Of a stretch of 64,000 nt of DNA, positions 1 through 16,017 are shown piece after piece. The number at the start of each line of letters is the position of its first letter. The stretch's first letter is position 1. The position numbers were made by a program, and so were the translations under genes. The stretch comes from Holtermannia corniformis (Eukaryota > Basidiomycota > Tremellomycetes > Holtermanniales). The DNA lies in contig BCIJ01000018.1 in the NCBI GenBank assembly GCA_001599935.1, positions 341,590 to 405,589 of the forward strand, given 5' to 3'. The notes beneath the pieces were generated by a model. That model was not told the DNA's origin. It searched no databases and saw only the letters and a list, made by a program, of their open reading frames with translations.

Positions 1-1462
1 CGGGATCGTTGAGCACATTGTCCGACACCATCGCTGGGCAAACGAACGACCCTTTGCCGTCCTTGATGGGCTTGCCCTGCGAATCCTTGCCACGGACGAG
101 CGGCAGGTCATCCTTGTCGAGCACACGGTCGCCGTTCCGTGGCACCAGGAAGACCTGACCTGCTGGCTTTGGGGCGTGCTTGGCCGTCTGCTTCTTGGTG
201 TGCGAGAGCCAGTCAAGCATGAACCAGACCGCTGCGCGCATCTGAGCTGGTGAGTTTAAAAAGACTTCTTGTGCCAAGAAACTCACCAAAGGTGACCACC
301 ATCCAGGATCCACGAAAGCCCACGCAGTCGACATCGTCACTTTATCGCCAAGACCAACCATGGCGTAGATCTCGAAAGCATCAAGTGGCCTTGAGAACTC
401 GTACATGCCATACGCGAAGTCGGCAGGGTCGCGCCGAAGATTGAGGATGCCAGCCTCGGGCACGCCAGCTTGGACATCTTTCAGGCTAACGCGCTCAAAA
501 GCGAGGACACCGGAACCGAATGCCAATTCAAGCAGATCCCTCTCGCGGCAGTTGGCAAGCGGCGAGTCCTTGAAAGACTTTCGGAGCATGCCAATGACCT
601 GAAAGTTTGTCAGGACTTGTGAGTAACGCGGTAGTTGACTGACCTTGGTGCGGCGATCGTACAGGTTCTTCTTGGCGGCTTCAAGTTCTGCTTTGCCAGC
701 CTCTCGCGCGCCAGGCAAACTCTTCTTGTACGCGACCCCAGCGTTCCGGAACTTGTTGTCAATGAGCTCCTCGAGCTCGACGTGGTCGTATCCTTGGTCC
801 TCGTACTCTTTCAAGACGAGCTGTTTGACAGCCTCCTTGAATCGAACCGAGCTGCATGCAGTCAGGTAAGGCTCAAACAGTACGCGACTGTCACTCACTT
901 GGTAGCAGCTGAATCGCACCAGTCCGGCCGCTCAACCTCACGCTCGCCTTCGCCTTCAATGACAATCGTGGCCGTTCCCGAGGGCGTTGGCTCGGGCCAC
1001 TTCGTCAGGTCGCTGTCGACATATCCCGGCAAACGACGGTGGATGAGGTAGCAGACTGCGTAAGTGATGTCTTCCTGCGCATTGTCAGCCCGGTTGTTAA
1101 TCGTCACCCGCACATACAAGCATGGCTTTACGCTTCTTCTGCTCCTCAATCGACCTCTCCTTCTGCTTTGGCTTTGACGGCGACTTTTGGCCTTCATGGG
1201 CTCGGACAACCTTCGCCGCAATCCGCTCCACCTCTTCGTCCATATCGCCCTCATCAAACAGCCTCTTGACGCCAGCTTCGATGGCCCGCGCATTGGCCTC
1301 CGACATCGCCGCACGGGCCGCCTCCTCTGCGATGGACTGCACTTTGACGTTCAGGAACTCGACAGTCGAATGCAAGCTGCCGATTTGCGCCGACATCTCC
1401 CCCTGTGCCGTCGTCAAAGTATTCAGGCGTTCGACAATCGTAGCCGGCCACGAGTTCAGCAT
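1..1462 (-). CDS. Hypothetical protein, 3' part beyond the window
   Basis: I do not recognise this family. Exons read on the minus strand from ATG 1462 (begins MLNSWPATIVERL). A coiled-coil-like segment rich in Ala and Glu comes first, then a basic stretch (KSPSKPKQKER). Introns with clean signals follow: one with a GTATGT donor and a CTGACAATGCGCAG end near 1115-1074, one ending in CATGCAG near 850, one near 632-588 and one near 274-230. Later exons contain LIHRRLPGYVDSDLTKWPEP, SLPGAREAGKAELEAAKKNL and AFVDPGWWSPL. The reading frame is still open at base 1, so the C-terminus is missing. Upstream of 1462 an in-frame open stretch reaches about 1642 but has no ATG after its stop; a 5' UTR intron (GTGCGT to CTGACAG, about 1640-1560) is likely. 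Function unknown. The gene structure is well supported, the start less so. Confidence 0.55.
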
Positions 1463-1879
1463 GGCCGTCGTCTCCTTCGTCGATTTGCAGTGAGCCGGCA
1501 GCGGCAACGGATGGACGCTCAATTCCCGATGGCTGGACTTGATCTCGGCTTCAAGACCTGTCAGGATGTGTGCTGCGCCGTCCGAGTCGGCAGGGGTAGT
1601 GCGGAAAGTACGGATCTTGAGCGCGTTCGAGTTGGTACGCACATTGTTGTCCTTTCCACTCGATCAGTTGACTGACATGATCTGCAGCTCAGCGGGCACA
1701 CCTTCATGTCTGTGGAAACCAGTGGCCAATGAGTGAGTTGTTGAGAGAGAACGTGAGGTGATTTGGTGGCAAGTCGACGCTCTGAGTGGTTGTTGCAACT
1801 TAGTGAGATGCGAGCTGTTTCGGGCACGTGGTGGGCAGTGAGTGAAGTGGCGGCCGACCAGTAGCTAGTGGCCTTTAGT

Positions 1880-2040
1880 TTCATAATACTGTCATAATGC
1901 CAACAAGTATGAGCCTGTCATAATACTATCACGATTTTGTGTTCAGTTCTGTAACGCAACTGTCACAAGTGATTTCGTGACAGTGCCACTTTTGAGGTTT
2001 GTGAGCTAAAGTGGCAGTGTCAGCGCACTGTCACCCGTAA
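1880..2040. repeat. AT-rich spacer with nested inverted repeats
   Basis: The spacer between the leftward gene and the next rightward gene (1463-2217) contains no convincing gene. Part of it is visibly more AT-rich than its surroundings and carries repeats: TGTCATAAT twice (1890-1898 and 1916-1924), the hairpin ACTGTCAC/GTGACAGT (1959-1966 with 1977-1984), TGCCACTTT/AAAGTGGCA (1984-1992 with 2008-2016), and the exact 9-bp inverted pair GTGACAGTG/CACTGTCAC (1977-1985 with 2026-2034). The arrangement resembles the end of a MITE or a decayed DNA-transposon terminus, but no transposase or target-site duplication was found. Confidence 0.5.
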
Positions 2041-2217
2041 ATTTATGACGGCACCTGATCCATAGTGATTAGCTTTGAATTTGTAATGGCATTACCATCA
2101 TTACAATTTATTATCCTAATCAACAAGTTTCACGTGCACATCCTTTTGGCTGATCAACTTGGCTTTGCGGACGATTTCCTTCGAAAGACGTGCTCGACAA
2201 CCTCTGTAAACTTCAGG

Positions 2218-4101
2218 ATGCCCCAGAAACGCCCAGGAGACGAAAGTGACAAGCGGACCAAACGCCCAGCCAAGAAGCGCGGAGGCGGCGGCGGTGAACC
2301 GTCCTACGACACGTATGATGACGCCATGGACGGTCCGTACAATCCTTTCTTGCACTCGACCAAGGGAACGCAAGCTGATAGGAGTGCTCGACAGGCGCAA
2401 TCAAGCAAGAGGAGCAGGGTGAACGGTATCGGGACGGCGACAAGGTGCGCTATGGACACGATCGCCAAGGCTCTGGGCAAGCTGACGCTCGGGTCGCAGG
2501 CGCACAGACATTACACGGTGTGTTAAAGCCCAGCGTGACTGTGTGATGTGAGACTGACTGCTGGTATCAGCGCTCCAAGGAACTGTATCAAAAGGCTCTT
2601 GATTTTGAAAAGACGTACGATGCAGCATACAACCTGTAAGCAGCTTGTCTTTCACCTTGATGCTGCCTGCTGACCAAGCAGCGCACGGGTGCACTTCGTA
2701 CTCGCGACACAATTCGAGCTCCCACCATGGTCACTCGATCTTCTCAAGACGTCGATCTCGCTGTACCGCGTCGCACAGACGCTGACCGAGGACCCTCTGC
2801 TTCACCTCGATGCCGCATACAACCTCGCTGAAGCTCTGCTGAGCCTCGCCGACCAAGAGGAGGACATCGTGTCCGACAGTGAGACCGAAGTGCGCGAGTG
2901 GCGCCAAGAGGCCGTGCAGGTCCTCACAAGCGTCTGGGACGGTCAACGGGCATACCTTGAGAAGCAGGGCAGTGAGCCGCCGGCAGAGGGTATGGAAGCC
3001 GAGGAGACGGCCGCGGACGAGATGGCACCACCAACGGCTAGCACGGGCGAATCCAACTCTGAAGCGTCATACGAAGTCTACGTGCCGACGGCATCCGCAT
3101 TCGTCGACACGACAGTGCTCCTGCTCACGACCCACCTCACCCTGTGGTCTACCGCCCCGCCTTCTGTTGTCCCGTCTGAAGAAGCCCAAGCAGTCGTACG
3201 AAGCCTCCTCGATGCGACACAACCGTTCTGCCCCGCCGAGCGCCAACTCGAGCTCGACATGCAAGAGATCAAGGTGCTCTTGACGTTCGACGAGGTCGTA
3301 TACGACAGCCTGAAAGATACCCCCGAAGCACGATCAGAAGGTGCCGGTACGGAGCGCAGCCTTCTCGGCGCCGTTCAAACATTCGCAGCCGTCGGTTCCA
3401 GCCTTGAAGCCGGCACCGAAGCCGGCACGGCTGTAACCAACGAGATCGAGCTCAAAGCCGATCTGCTCACTTCCATCGCAGAGGCATACCGCAATATCTC
3501 AACTCGGCTCCTCCACCAATCCCAATCAGAAGCGTACCAATCCCAATGCTGGGCCTACCTCTCCACAGCCGTCACCAACCTGCAAAACGCATCGAAACTA
3601 CGCGTTCCGGCTCAAACACTGCGCGAATTCGAAGCCGATACGGCGATCGCGCTGTCCAGCGCCGAACTCGCGCGCGCTAGACTCGACGTCGAAGTCGCGC
3701 GCGGGAACAGGTCAACGCTGCTCACCAACGCCGAGGCTTACTGCAGTAAAGCGCTGCAATCCCTCGGCGCGGGTTGGAAATCTCTGTTGTCCGACTCGCC
3801 CGAGACGCCGGCACTGGCAGGCTGGGACGTGGAGCTGCTTGGCCGCACGGCCGTGTTGCAGCTCCTACGAGTCTGTCATTTCGCAATCGTCTTTGCAGGC
3901 GATGACGCGCAAGCTCAAGCGCTGAATAAAGCAAAGGCACAAGTCGTCGTTGCAAACTATGCCAAGCTGCGCGCTGTGCCCGGCGGAGCGGCGCGCGACG
4001 TCGAGCGCTTTATTGAAGACCTGAAGGACGATGAAGGGCAGCTCGACGAGACCGAGGCGGCTTTCTGGTCTGGCGTCAAGGCAGTCTTTAGCGAGGCGTG
4101 A
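2218..4101 (+). CDS. TPR-like helical nuclear protein (ETT1/NRO1-type possible)
   Basis: Three exons: 2218-2517, 2571-2635 and 2682-4101, giving about 594 residues. The first exon begins with a lysine/arginine-rich, nuclear-localisation-like tail (KRTKRPAKKRGGGGG). The spliced middle contains paired helices of TPR character (KALDFEKTYDAAYNLARVHF, then LDAAYNLAEALLSLADQEED), followed by a long, mostly helical C-terminal region with an acidic break (GMEAEETAADEM). The length, basic N-terminus and TPR-like core are reminiscent of fungal ETT1/NRO1 proteins, which act in the nucleus in translation termination or in control of Ofd1. I could not match signature residues, so that assignment is only a suggestion. 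Intron 1 (GTGTGT...CTGACTGCTGGTATCAG) and intron 2 (GTAAGC...CTGACCAAGCAG) preserve frame. It converges with the pyruvate decarboxylase gene, with 93 bp between stop codons. Confidence 0.7.
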
Positions 4102-4194
4102 TGCATCCATTCATCTTCAAGATCTGATCGGTTCCTCATCTATAATTCGCACCTCGAGCAAACTGGTCTTAAAGTCGTTCCTTCGATCCGTGAA

Positions 4195-6566
<2,372 letters not shown>

Positions 6567-6927
6567 GGTATGTAGTCGGTGTGAAGAGTGGGTAGAGGTC
6601 GATGCGGACTATATATCGGGTGATCGCCGCCGGGATGTGACGGAGAAGCTGCGAGTGGATCGGCTGCCAGTGCCGCCGCCGCCACCGCCGCCGCCGCTTC
6701 GGGTCCATCCGCCGCCGGATTCCCTCGTGCGCCACTCTGACGTCGCTCCGGCTAGCTCCGGCCGAGATCGGGGTGGTTTCATGTGATACTCCAGGGCACA
6801 TTAGCAAGGTATCCTAATCAATTGAAACACAAACTAATCACACTACAACAACGGCTAGCAATCGCAACGCAACCAGCTAGCAGCAGTTAACCCAACGACA
6901 CTGCTGCCATCCCGCTCAGACCTCACA
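6567..6927. promoter_or_regulatory. Divergent promoter, PDC / Mediator-11-like gene
   Basis: 361-bp spacer between two divergent start codons. It contains a GCC-triplet tract at about 6672-6698 (GGC on the PDC-sense strand) that would lie in the PDC leader or core promoter. An A-rich stretch with CTAATCA-type sequences (about 6808-6845) lies nearer the rightward gene. No clear TATA box was seen for either gene. Confidence 0.4.
6672..6698. repeat. GCC trinucleotide tract
   Basis: Imperfect run of GCC triplets with one interrupting ACC, upstream of the PDC start codon. It lies outside coding sequence and is probably a length-variable microsatellite in the PDC 5' region. Confidence 0.7.
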
Positions 6928-7556
6928 ATGTCAGCCTCTGCCTCGCCCTCGTCCATCTTCTCAGAAGCCGACACACCGGCCGCCACCATCTCCGCTGCCG
7001 CCACGACCGCCAACCCAACCGACGACGGCGAGCGCACGATCCAGCCCTCGCCCGAACCAAACCCACCCGTGAGCGCGCGCGAGCTGTTTGATTCACTGAG
7101 CGCACTCGAGCTGGTACGTACCCTGTACTAAAATGCCATGCGTGCGTTCGTCCCGACACAGCGTACAGGAGATCCCAGAGATGCTGGCGCACATCCCACC
7201 GATCATGCGGTCCTTGGTCTCGGACGGGGAGGATGTGGATGTGAGAGCGCACGCGAGGGAATATTTCGATGCTCTGAACGTGCGTAGCTTCCAAACGATG
7301 TTTTCGATTCTGCGAGCGATTTGAGACGTAGCTGACCACACCGCAGAACATCCAAATCACCCTCCGCCAAACCGTGCACTACCTCCGCCAATCCCGCGCA
7401 CCACCGTCAGCACTCGACACGAGCGCCGGTGTGCCGCCTAGTGCGTTTGCGACGGCCAGTCAAGGCGAAGATGCCGTCCAGCTCGGGCTCTACGCTAGCA
7501 GGGTCGAAGCTCGTGCACTAGGCGATCTCGCGAGCGCGCTGAAAGCGATCCAGTAG
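6928..7556 (+). CDS. Small protein, Mediator subunit 11-like
   Basis: Three exons (6928-7113, 7169-7279, 7347-7556) give about 168 residues. The N-terminal 50 residues are Ser/Ala/Pro-rich and look disordered. The conserved-looking core runs ARELFDSLSALEL, EIPEMLAHIPPIMRSLVSD, AREYFDALN, then NIQITLRQTVHYLRQSR. A short helical subunit with a C-terminal helix of this LR-x-x-VHYLR form is what basidiomycete Mediator head subunit Med11 looks like; Med11 links Med17/Med22 to the pre-initiation complex in the nucleus. The match is by pattern memory and needs a profile search. Introns are GTACGT...TACAG and GTGCGT...CTGACCACACCGCAG, both phase 0. Confidence 0.6.
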
Positions 7557-7633
7557 CGGTCGCTGTTCAATACTGTATATCCATATGTTGTACCAATGCA
7601 TAGATGCAAATCAGATCCAATCGCAAATAGGTG

Positions 7634-10312
7634 CTAGGACCCGATCTGGAGCCCGTCCAATCCCCCGACACCACCGTCGTCAAACCGCAACACTGATACG
7701 CGCCGCCCGAGCCCAGGCCACGGTTTGCTACCGTGTCGCAACGTCGGTGTCGATGCTCCAGAGGACGCAAGTCGGCTCAAAGCGGCCGCGACGAACCCGG
7801 CGTCTGTCAGGGGCGAGAGATCATGTGGGGATTCGAGCATCTGGATGAAATGTCAGCTTGGCGTAAGATGGGCGGAGCACGGCCATCCTACGAGGCGAGG
7901 GCGGATCGATCCCATGGCGTACCGAGCTACACGCATTTCTCAAGACGAAAACCGATTGGCCGAATACAAGTGCTCGCCCTTGTATGTACGAAGCACCGTT
8001 ATGAGAACAAGGTCATCGCAGATATCGCTGCACCGTAGCCTGCAACTCGAGCAAAGTGGAGCAGCACGCTCCATCGCGACAGCGAGATACGGTAGGTCCA
8101 ACCTGTCAGACGGCGACTCAGTCCCGGCTCAGACGACGCGCGACGGTCTCGCGGGATCATAGTACTGCGACTGAGCCTACAAGCGCTGCGCATTGCACTG
8201 TTCGCGTGGTGCAGCGCCTGTACGCTTGGCACGGGCACACGAGGTCCTCGAACGACTTGAGGCCAGCTATGCGTCGAGTTGCGACGCCTGTACGCTCAAG
8301 CGTCTCGTAACACCGTCCGGACAAGGGGTAATCCCGCGGCATAAGCGTCGGCGCAAGGACAGGCGACATCTCACAAACCAGCGTAAAGACCGCTAGCATC
8401 CGACGTTCGCCAGGCCGTCAGGTCAGAGCAGTTGATGATAGACCGCTGCCATTCCCTACCGGCCGCCGGGCTAGTCTACATCTTTCCAACGTGCAAGCCA
8501 CAGCTCAAGAGCCCTTGCCAGCAAAGACAGATGTCCGAGACGACTGCATGCAGTGGAGCGGTCAAGGCCCACCGCGTCGCCAACGTAACATATGATCCGG
8601 GTCGCAACTCGACCATCCCCCGCCCGTGCGACCTAATTCCATAAGGCGCACGCGGCCAGTCGAGATCCAAAGGTCAGACGCGGACGTGTTTGTCCATGTC
8701 GCGCGTTCGGATCTCGAGTGTGCTCGCATTAAATCACGCTCGGTGTATGAAGATACCGCCACCGAGTTGCGAGCGGACGGGAAGAGACTACTATAGCGGG
8801 CACCCAACTCGCCGAGCTTGCGAGGCTCTCAAGAGGTCGGTTGGGATTTCTTTTTTGTGGGTCGCGGTGCTAGGCCAGTGTGCTAAGCGCGATGATGCCG
8901 TGTTCTGTACCCGATGCGGATAGCAATGTCCAGCTGCAGAGTTGATGCTTAGACCAAGCCATACCAAACTCGGGTGTGGCTGACCGCAAGTCACAGGCGG
9001 TCTGTGATGCATCCACCCGCAAGCGTATACTCACAGAGAAGCGACAAGGGCGGGCAGAGCATGGCAAGACGCCCTGCACATCAACTCGGAAACCAAGACA
9101 CAGGCAGCGCAACGTCTCAGTCTCGACTCTGGAGTCTCGCCGTGCCGCCCACACCCACTGACAAGCTCTCCGAAGCGTCATGCGAGTTGGCAGGCGCGCA
9201 AGATGCCGAAAACGCTGGCGCGGATCAATGGCAGTATCCTATCGATGGGGTCGAGGTCGTTACCACCAGCAGATGACCGAAGCAACCGCCGAAGCGCCCA
9301 ACGCGATCGAGACTCGTTTGCTGCCACTGCACGGCGCCATCGCCGCCCAAGCTCAGATCTCACCACTCTGCATGCGCAACTCACCGCCTTGACGTCTGCA
9401 TAACCCGCCTCGAGGCCATTGACCTCCTTGACGAGCTCGCCCGAACCAAACGCATGGAAGAGCCGAACGTCGTAGAGCCGGAACAGGACGTTGTCGACTC
9501 TGAGAAAGTGTCGGGCGAGGATGAAGAGCGAGTGGGGCATGACGCGCTGCGGCGAGCGAGCGTTAGCGAGCTGTTGTGTGCAAGACGGAGGGTAGCCCAC
9601 CGCGACTCACGATCCGAACGTTGAGGATGGATTCGCCGTTGTCGTGTAGTTCATCTTCGAACAGCGGGACATCGTCGTAGAAGACGATACGGTCTAGCAC
9701 TGGGTCCTGGCGCGCTAGCAGCGTTGTGGGGATCTCGTGGGATGCGCTCGGTTCAAAGCTGTAGGCCGAGACGTCGCCGCTGTAGATTGTACTGTACGTC
9801 CAGTCGTGCGGTTTGGTTGGTTTCGCTGGCAGTGGTGAATCCGAGAGCAGGGTCGAGGCCGTCGAGCTGTGGGATGGACGTTAGTGTACTGACATGACGG
9901 CTGTTGCCACGACTGGACCGACCGCTTCTTTCCCCACTCTTCGGCCATGGAGACGAGGACGCCGCCACCGACGCGGTCCTCCCAGCCTTGACCGACGGCA
10001 ACGCCCGCCAAGGCCTGCATCGTGTCCCATCGTATGACCAGTCCTGACGGCCCATGCCTAAGCTGCAACGCATTGTGCCCAAACGTCATCTCTGGCAACG
10101 GGATCGCATGCGTCTCGGCCGCTCTGTGCGCTCGATCAACTACGACACGGTGCGACTGGCAAGACTGACGCTTCAATCTGTCGACCGTTCAAGATTGGCT
10201 GTTTGATCGTTTCGATCTCCCAGTCTGCAATCTGCACAGTGCGCGTCGAGCCGCGTTCTGTCAGCGTGTAGCATGGTCCTGGCTCTGTCCATGGTGTGCT
10301 CGTGCGCGACAT
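7634..10312 (-). CDS. TIP41: TIP41-like regulator of PP2A/TOR signalling
   Basis: Type 2A phosphatase-interacting protein of the TOR pathway, cytosolic; partner of Tap42/alpha4-type proteins. Start MSRTSTPWTEPG at 10312. Family blocks in order: VQIADWEIETIKQPIL, HAIPLPEMTFGHNALQLRH, then DPVLDRIVFYDDVPLFEDEL, HDNGESILNVRI, RVMPHSLFILARHFLRVDN and VLFRLYDVRLFHAFGSGEL. The C-terminus appears to be a last exon at 7840-7634 (MLESPHDLSPLTDAGFVAAA), joined in phase 0 to YADVKA across a 1544-nt intron (7841-9384). If that splice is wrong, the protein would read on into 9384-9180 with an unlike tail. It lies head-to-head with YPK1, 405 bp apart. Identity is secure; the last exon is inferred. Confidence 0.9.
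7841..9384 (-). other. Giant intron (1544 nt) in TIP41
   Basis: Donor GTGAGTTGCGCATGC directly follows the codons for YADVKA; the acceptor is GCTGACATTTCATCCAG in front of ATGCTCGAATCC. Both ends are phase 0. The interval has no long conserved reading frame on either strand. Other introns of this gene are about 50 nt. I saw no tRNA, snRNA or C/D-box pattern in it by eye. Confidence 0.65.
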
Positions 10313-10717
10313 GGTGAACAGAGGTCAGGCTGGAGGGCGAGGGATGGATCGAGGTCAGTTGGTAGCGTGACTGTATTGTCCGCGATCAATGCCGTGTACT
10401 ATGCATCCATTTTCTGTACTGTGCACTGCGCGCCGTCTGCTGCGAGCGAGTGCTGTCGCTGTCCAGTACTGCACTGTCCGTATCGTCCTGTACCCGCCGT
10501 GGTTGCGGTGGTGCTGCGGTCGCCACCCGTGCTGACCCCCACTCTCGGCGTTACCGGTGTTTTACCCCGCTTTGGGGTCAACTCCCCCTCTTGCCCTGAC
10601 GCCGCGTTTCAGCTCTCAGCCAACCGAGCGCTCTCTTGCCGCGCTAACAAACCTCAACCCAGCCAGAGCACAGTCAGCGCCCCTCGCCAGTCAACTCTCA
10701 ACAGCCGCACAGCCACA
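10313..10717. promoter_or_regulatory. Divergent promoter, TIP41 / YPK1
   Basis: 405-bp region between two divergent ATGs. It holds pyrimidine-rich sequence towards YPK1 (about 10570-10600), usual for fungal transcription starts, and repeated GTACTG/TGCACTG words around 10420-10480. No TATA box was recognised. Confidence 0.4.
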
Positions 10718-13221
<2,504 letters not shown>

Positions 13222-13594
13222 ACTGCTGGCCGTGTCGGATCGTGTGCCGTTGTGTGTCTGCGTATGCCACTAGTCACTGCCACCCGTCCACGCCGGTGCC
13301 ACCCGATGCCGCGATGACGGTGATCAGCTCCACTTTTTCCCCACGCGGCGGATCGGTCACGTGACTGCGCGCGTTCGCTGCCCCATGGTTTCAACCCAGT
13401 GGAACGCTCATGGGCCCGCAATCCTTTATAAACCGAGCGCGACCTCGTCTGCTCTCTGACACCACGACCGACATCCCTCACACCACACGGGACACATTCG
13501 ATTGTCGTCTCGAGCTCTGGTGAGTGCGCAGCGACGGCGTTGGGACCATGGCTGACCGCCACCAGCACGACTGCAAAAGCACTAGCCGATCATC
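13222..13594 (+). promoter_or_regulatory. OLE1 promoter and 5' UTR intron
   Basis: Contains TCACGTGA (13357-13364), an E-box of the type bound by bHLH regulators including sterol-responsive factors, and TTTATAAA (13425-13432), a good TATA box about 165 bp before the ATG. A clean 5' UTR intron runs 13520-13565 (GTGAGTGCGCAG to CTGACCGCCACCAG). Together these suggest a strongly expressed, regulated gene (inference). Confidence 0.6.
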
Positions 13595-15502
13595 ATGGCC
13601 GAGACGCAAGGGTTGAAGCAGCGCCACTCGCTCTCGCCAGCTGACAAGGCCGATCCCGCGTTTTCACCACCGCACACACCACCGCAAAAGCCGACCGAGG
13701 TCACTGGTCAGTCTGCACTCTGGCCCACAGGGCGGTTCACTGACGCTCATGGCAGGCCTCGAAGCTCTGGCCGGGATCAAGCCGATCGAGGCGACCAACG
13801 AGCCGTCTGATCGCTACATTCCAGACAACTATGTGGCTGCGACGATCCAGAGCCAAAAGTACCTGCCACCCGTGACGTGGGGAAACCTGCTGCAAAACGT
13901 TCAGTGGATCTCGTTTTTCGCTCTGACCATCACGCCTGCCATCTCCATCTACGGCATTTTCACGACGAACCGTGACTGGCGCACGGTCGTTTGGTCGATT
14001 GCCTACTACTTTATCACTGGTCTCGGCATTACTGCAGGCTACCATCGGCTTTGGGCGCACAGGTCGTACAATGCCGCCGCGCCGCTGCAGTACTTTCTCG
14101 CCGCTGCCGGCGCAGGCTCGGTCCAGGGCTCGATCAAGTGGTGGTCGCGCGGCCACCGCGCTCACCACCGCTACACCGACACCAAGCTCGACCCGTACTC
14201 TGCGCACGAGGGCTTTTGGTGGGCCCATGTGTGAGTAGGGTGATCCCACACGAGGCATCACTGACACGCCGCAGCGGATGGATGATCATCAAGCCGCGCG
14301 GAAAGATTGGCACGGCCGACGTGTCGGACCTGACGCGCAACAAGATTGTCCGCTGGCAGCACCGCCACTATATCAAGCTCCTGTTCACGTTTGCAATCAT
14401 CTTCCCGACCTGCGTCGCCGGCTTTGGCTGGGGTGACTGGCGCGGCGGCTTTTTCTTTGCCTCGTTTGCCCGCCTGCTCTTTGTCCACCACGTGAGTGCT
14501 GCTCTGCACTTGCAAGCCGTACTGACCCTGCAGTCCACGTTCTGCGTAAACTCGCTCGCGCACTGGCTCGGCGAGACGCCGTTTGACGACAAGCACACGC
14601 CAAAGGACCACTTTATCACTGCGCTCGTGACGATTGGCGAGGGCTACCACAACTTTCACCACCAGTTCCCAATGGACTTTCGCAACGCCATCAAGTGGCA
14701 CCAGTACGACCCCACAAAGTGGTTCATCTGGACCATGAGCAAGCTCGGGCTCGCCTCGCACTTGAAGACGTTCCCCGACAACGAGATCCGCAAGGGCCAG
14801 TACACGATGAAGCTCAAGAAGCTGCAGCAGCAGTCTTCCGACATGAAGTGGCCCACGTCGTCGAACCACTTGCCCGTCATCTCGTGGGACGATTTCCAGC
14901 GCGAGGCAAAGGAGCGCTCGCTCATTGCCGTCCATGGCTTTATCCACGACTGCTCGTCGTTTGCAGAAGACCACCCGGGCGGTGCCCACTTGATCAAGCG
15001 CGCGATTGGGACGGATGCGACGACGGCGTTCTTTGGCGGCGTCTATGATCACTCGAACGCGGCTCACAACGTGAGTGGTTCTTGGCACGGCTGGTTCGCT
15101 CGCTGACGGTCCCAGCTGCTCGCCATGATGCGCGTCGGCATCCTCGACGGCGGGATGGAGGTTGAACACCTCAAAGCCCACCCCGAATCGGCCGCCTCAT
15201 CCGACTGTGGTTCGCCCATCTCGTCTGCCGCCTCGTCGACAGACGACTTGCTAGCGCTGCGCAAGGACCAAGTGCAGTACCGCTCACAAGGCCCGAAACC
15301 GGCCGCTCCGTTCGGTCAACCGCAAGCCGCCGTCGCGGACCGATGGACGCTCAGCGTGCCACCCTCGGAGAAATACCGCATTGTCGAGACTGTACCAGAA
15401 CTGCGACCGGGCCTGCGCAAGTCGCAACCCGGCGGCAACGCACTCAAGACGACAAAGGCCGATCAAGAGGGCGAGGTCAACTCGCTCTTGAGCTCGTCGT
15501 GA
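13595..15502 (+). CDS. OLE1: Stearoyl-CoA (delta-9) fatty acid desaturase with cytochrome b5 domain
   Basis: ER membrane di-iron enzyme that introduces the delta-9 double bond into palmitoyl/stearoyl-CoA. Histidine boxes in order: HRLWAHRSY (box 1), RGHRAHHRYTDT (box 2) and GEGYHNFHHQFP (box 3). Hydrophobic segments precede box 1 (WISFFALTITPAISIYGIF) and follow box 2 (LLFTFAIIFPTCVAGFGW). The C-terminal cytochrome b5 domain begins around PVISWDDFQREA and has the haem ligand in EDHPGGAHLI. A Ser/Pro-rich tail of about 100 residues follows. Introns lie after VT (13707-13755), after FWWAHV, after FVHH and after AAHN, all short. The first ATG after the 5' UTR intron is used. Complete and typical of basidiomycete OLE1. 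Confidence 0.97.
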
Positions 15503-16017
15503 TTCCGCTTTCTCATGTTTGATCGATCGCAACCCCCCACACCCATTTGACACACCGACCCACTGCATACACACTTAGACTGGCGAGAGGATTTGTAGAA
15601 TAGACGGGAGATGAAAAAGTGTCACGACGATTGATTGTTCATGGCACGCGTAGGGAGCGGTGCTGTTGAGCACACATGAGCACTCGAAAGTTCGACCCGA
15701 GCAGTGAATTACATTGGACCGATATGATAGGACTTGACCGTACCCACACTGGCTCGACTAAAGAATCCAAACTCGAGGCCGGTACCCGACTTGGGTAAAG
15801 CGCGGAGATACGAGTTGGCGGTTTAGAGAGGCGCGTGAGCTGCGGTGCTCGCGCGGGAGGTTATGATTAGGCGCGTGAGTAACGGCGAGCGCTGAGCGGG
15901 GTCTCCACCGCCACCCATCCGCCAGCTTGGCTTCCTTTGCGATGGCCTGGCTCTGCTTTGTGCCGTGCTGAGCGGATCAGGATGCCACGCTGACTCGTAC
16001 ATCGTATCAACCACCAC
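15503..16017. other. Intergenic, no gene seen
   Basis: 515 bases between the OLE1 stop and the Nudix start. I see 3' UTR-like sequence with TGTAGAATAGACGG near 15594 and no protein-like frame or RNA gene. Confidence 0.5.

Noticed and set aside
8590..8640. GGGTCGCAACTCGACC stem in the TIP41 intron, considered as a tRNA arm.
   Set aside because: No A box, anticodon stem or acceptor stem could be drawn.
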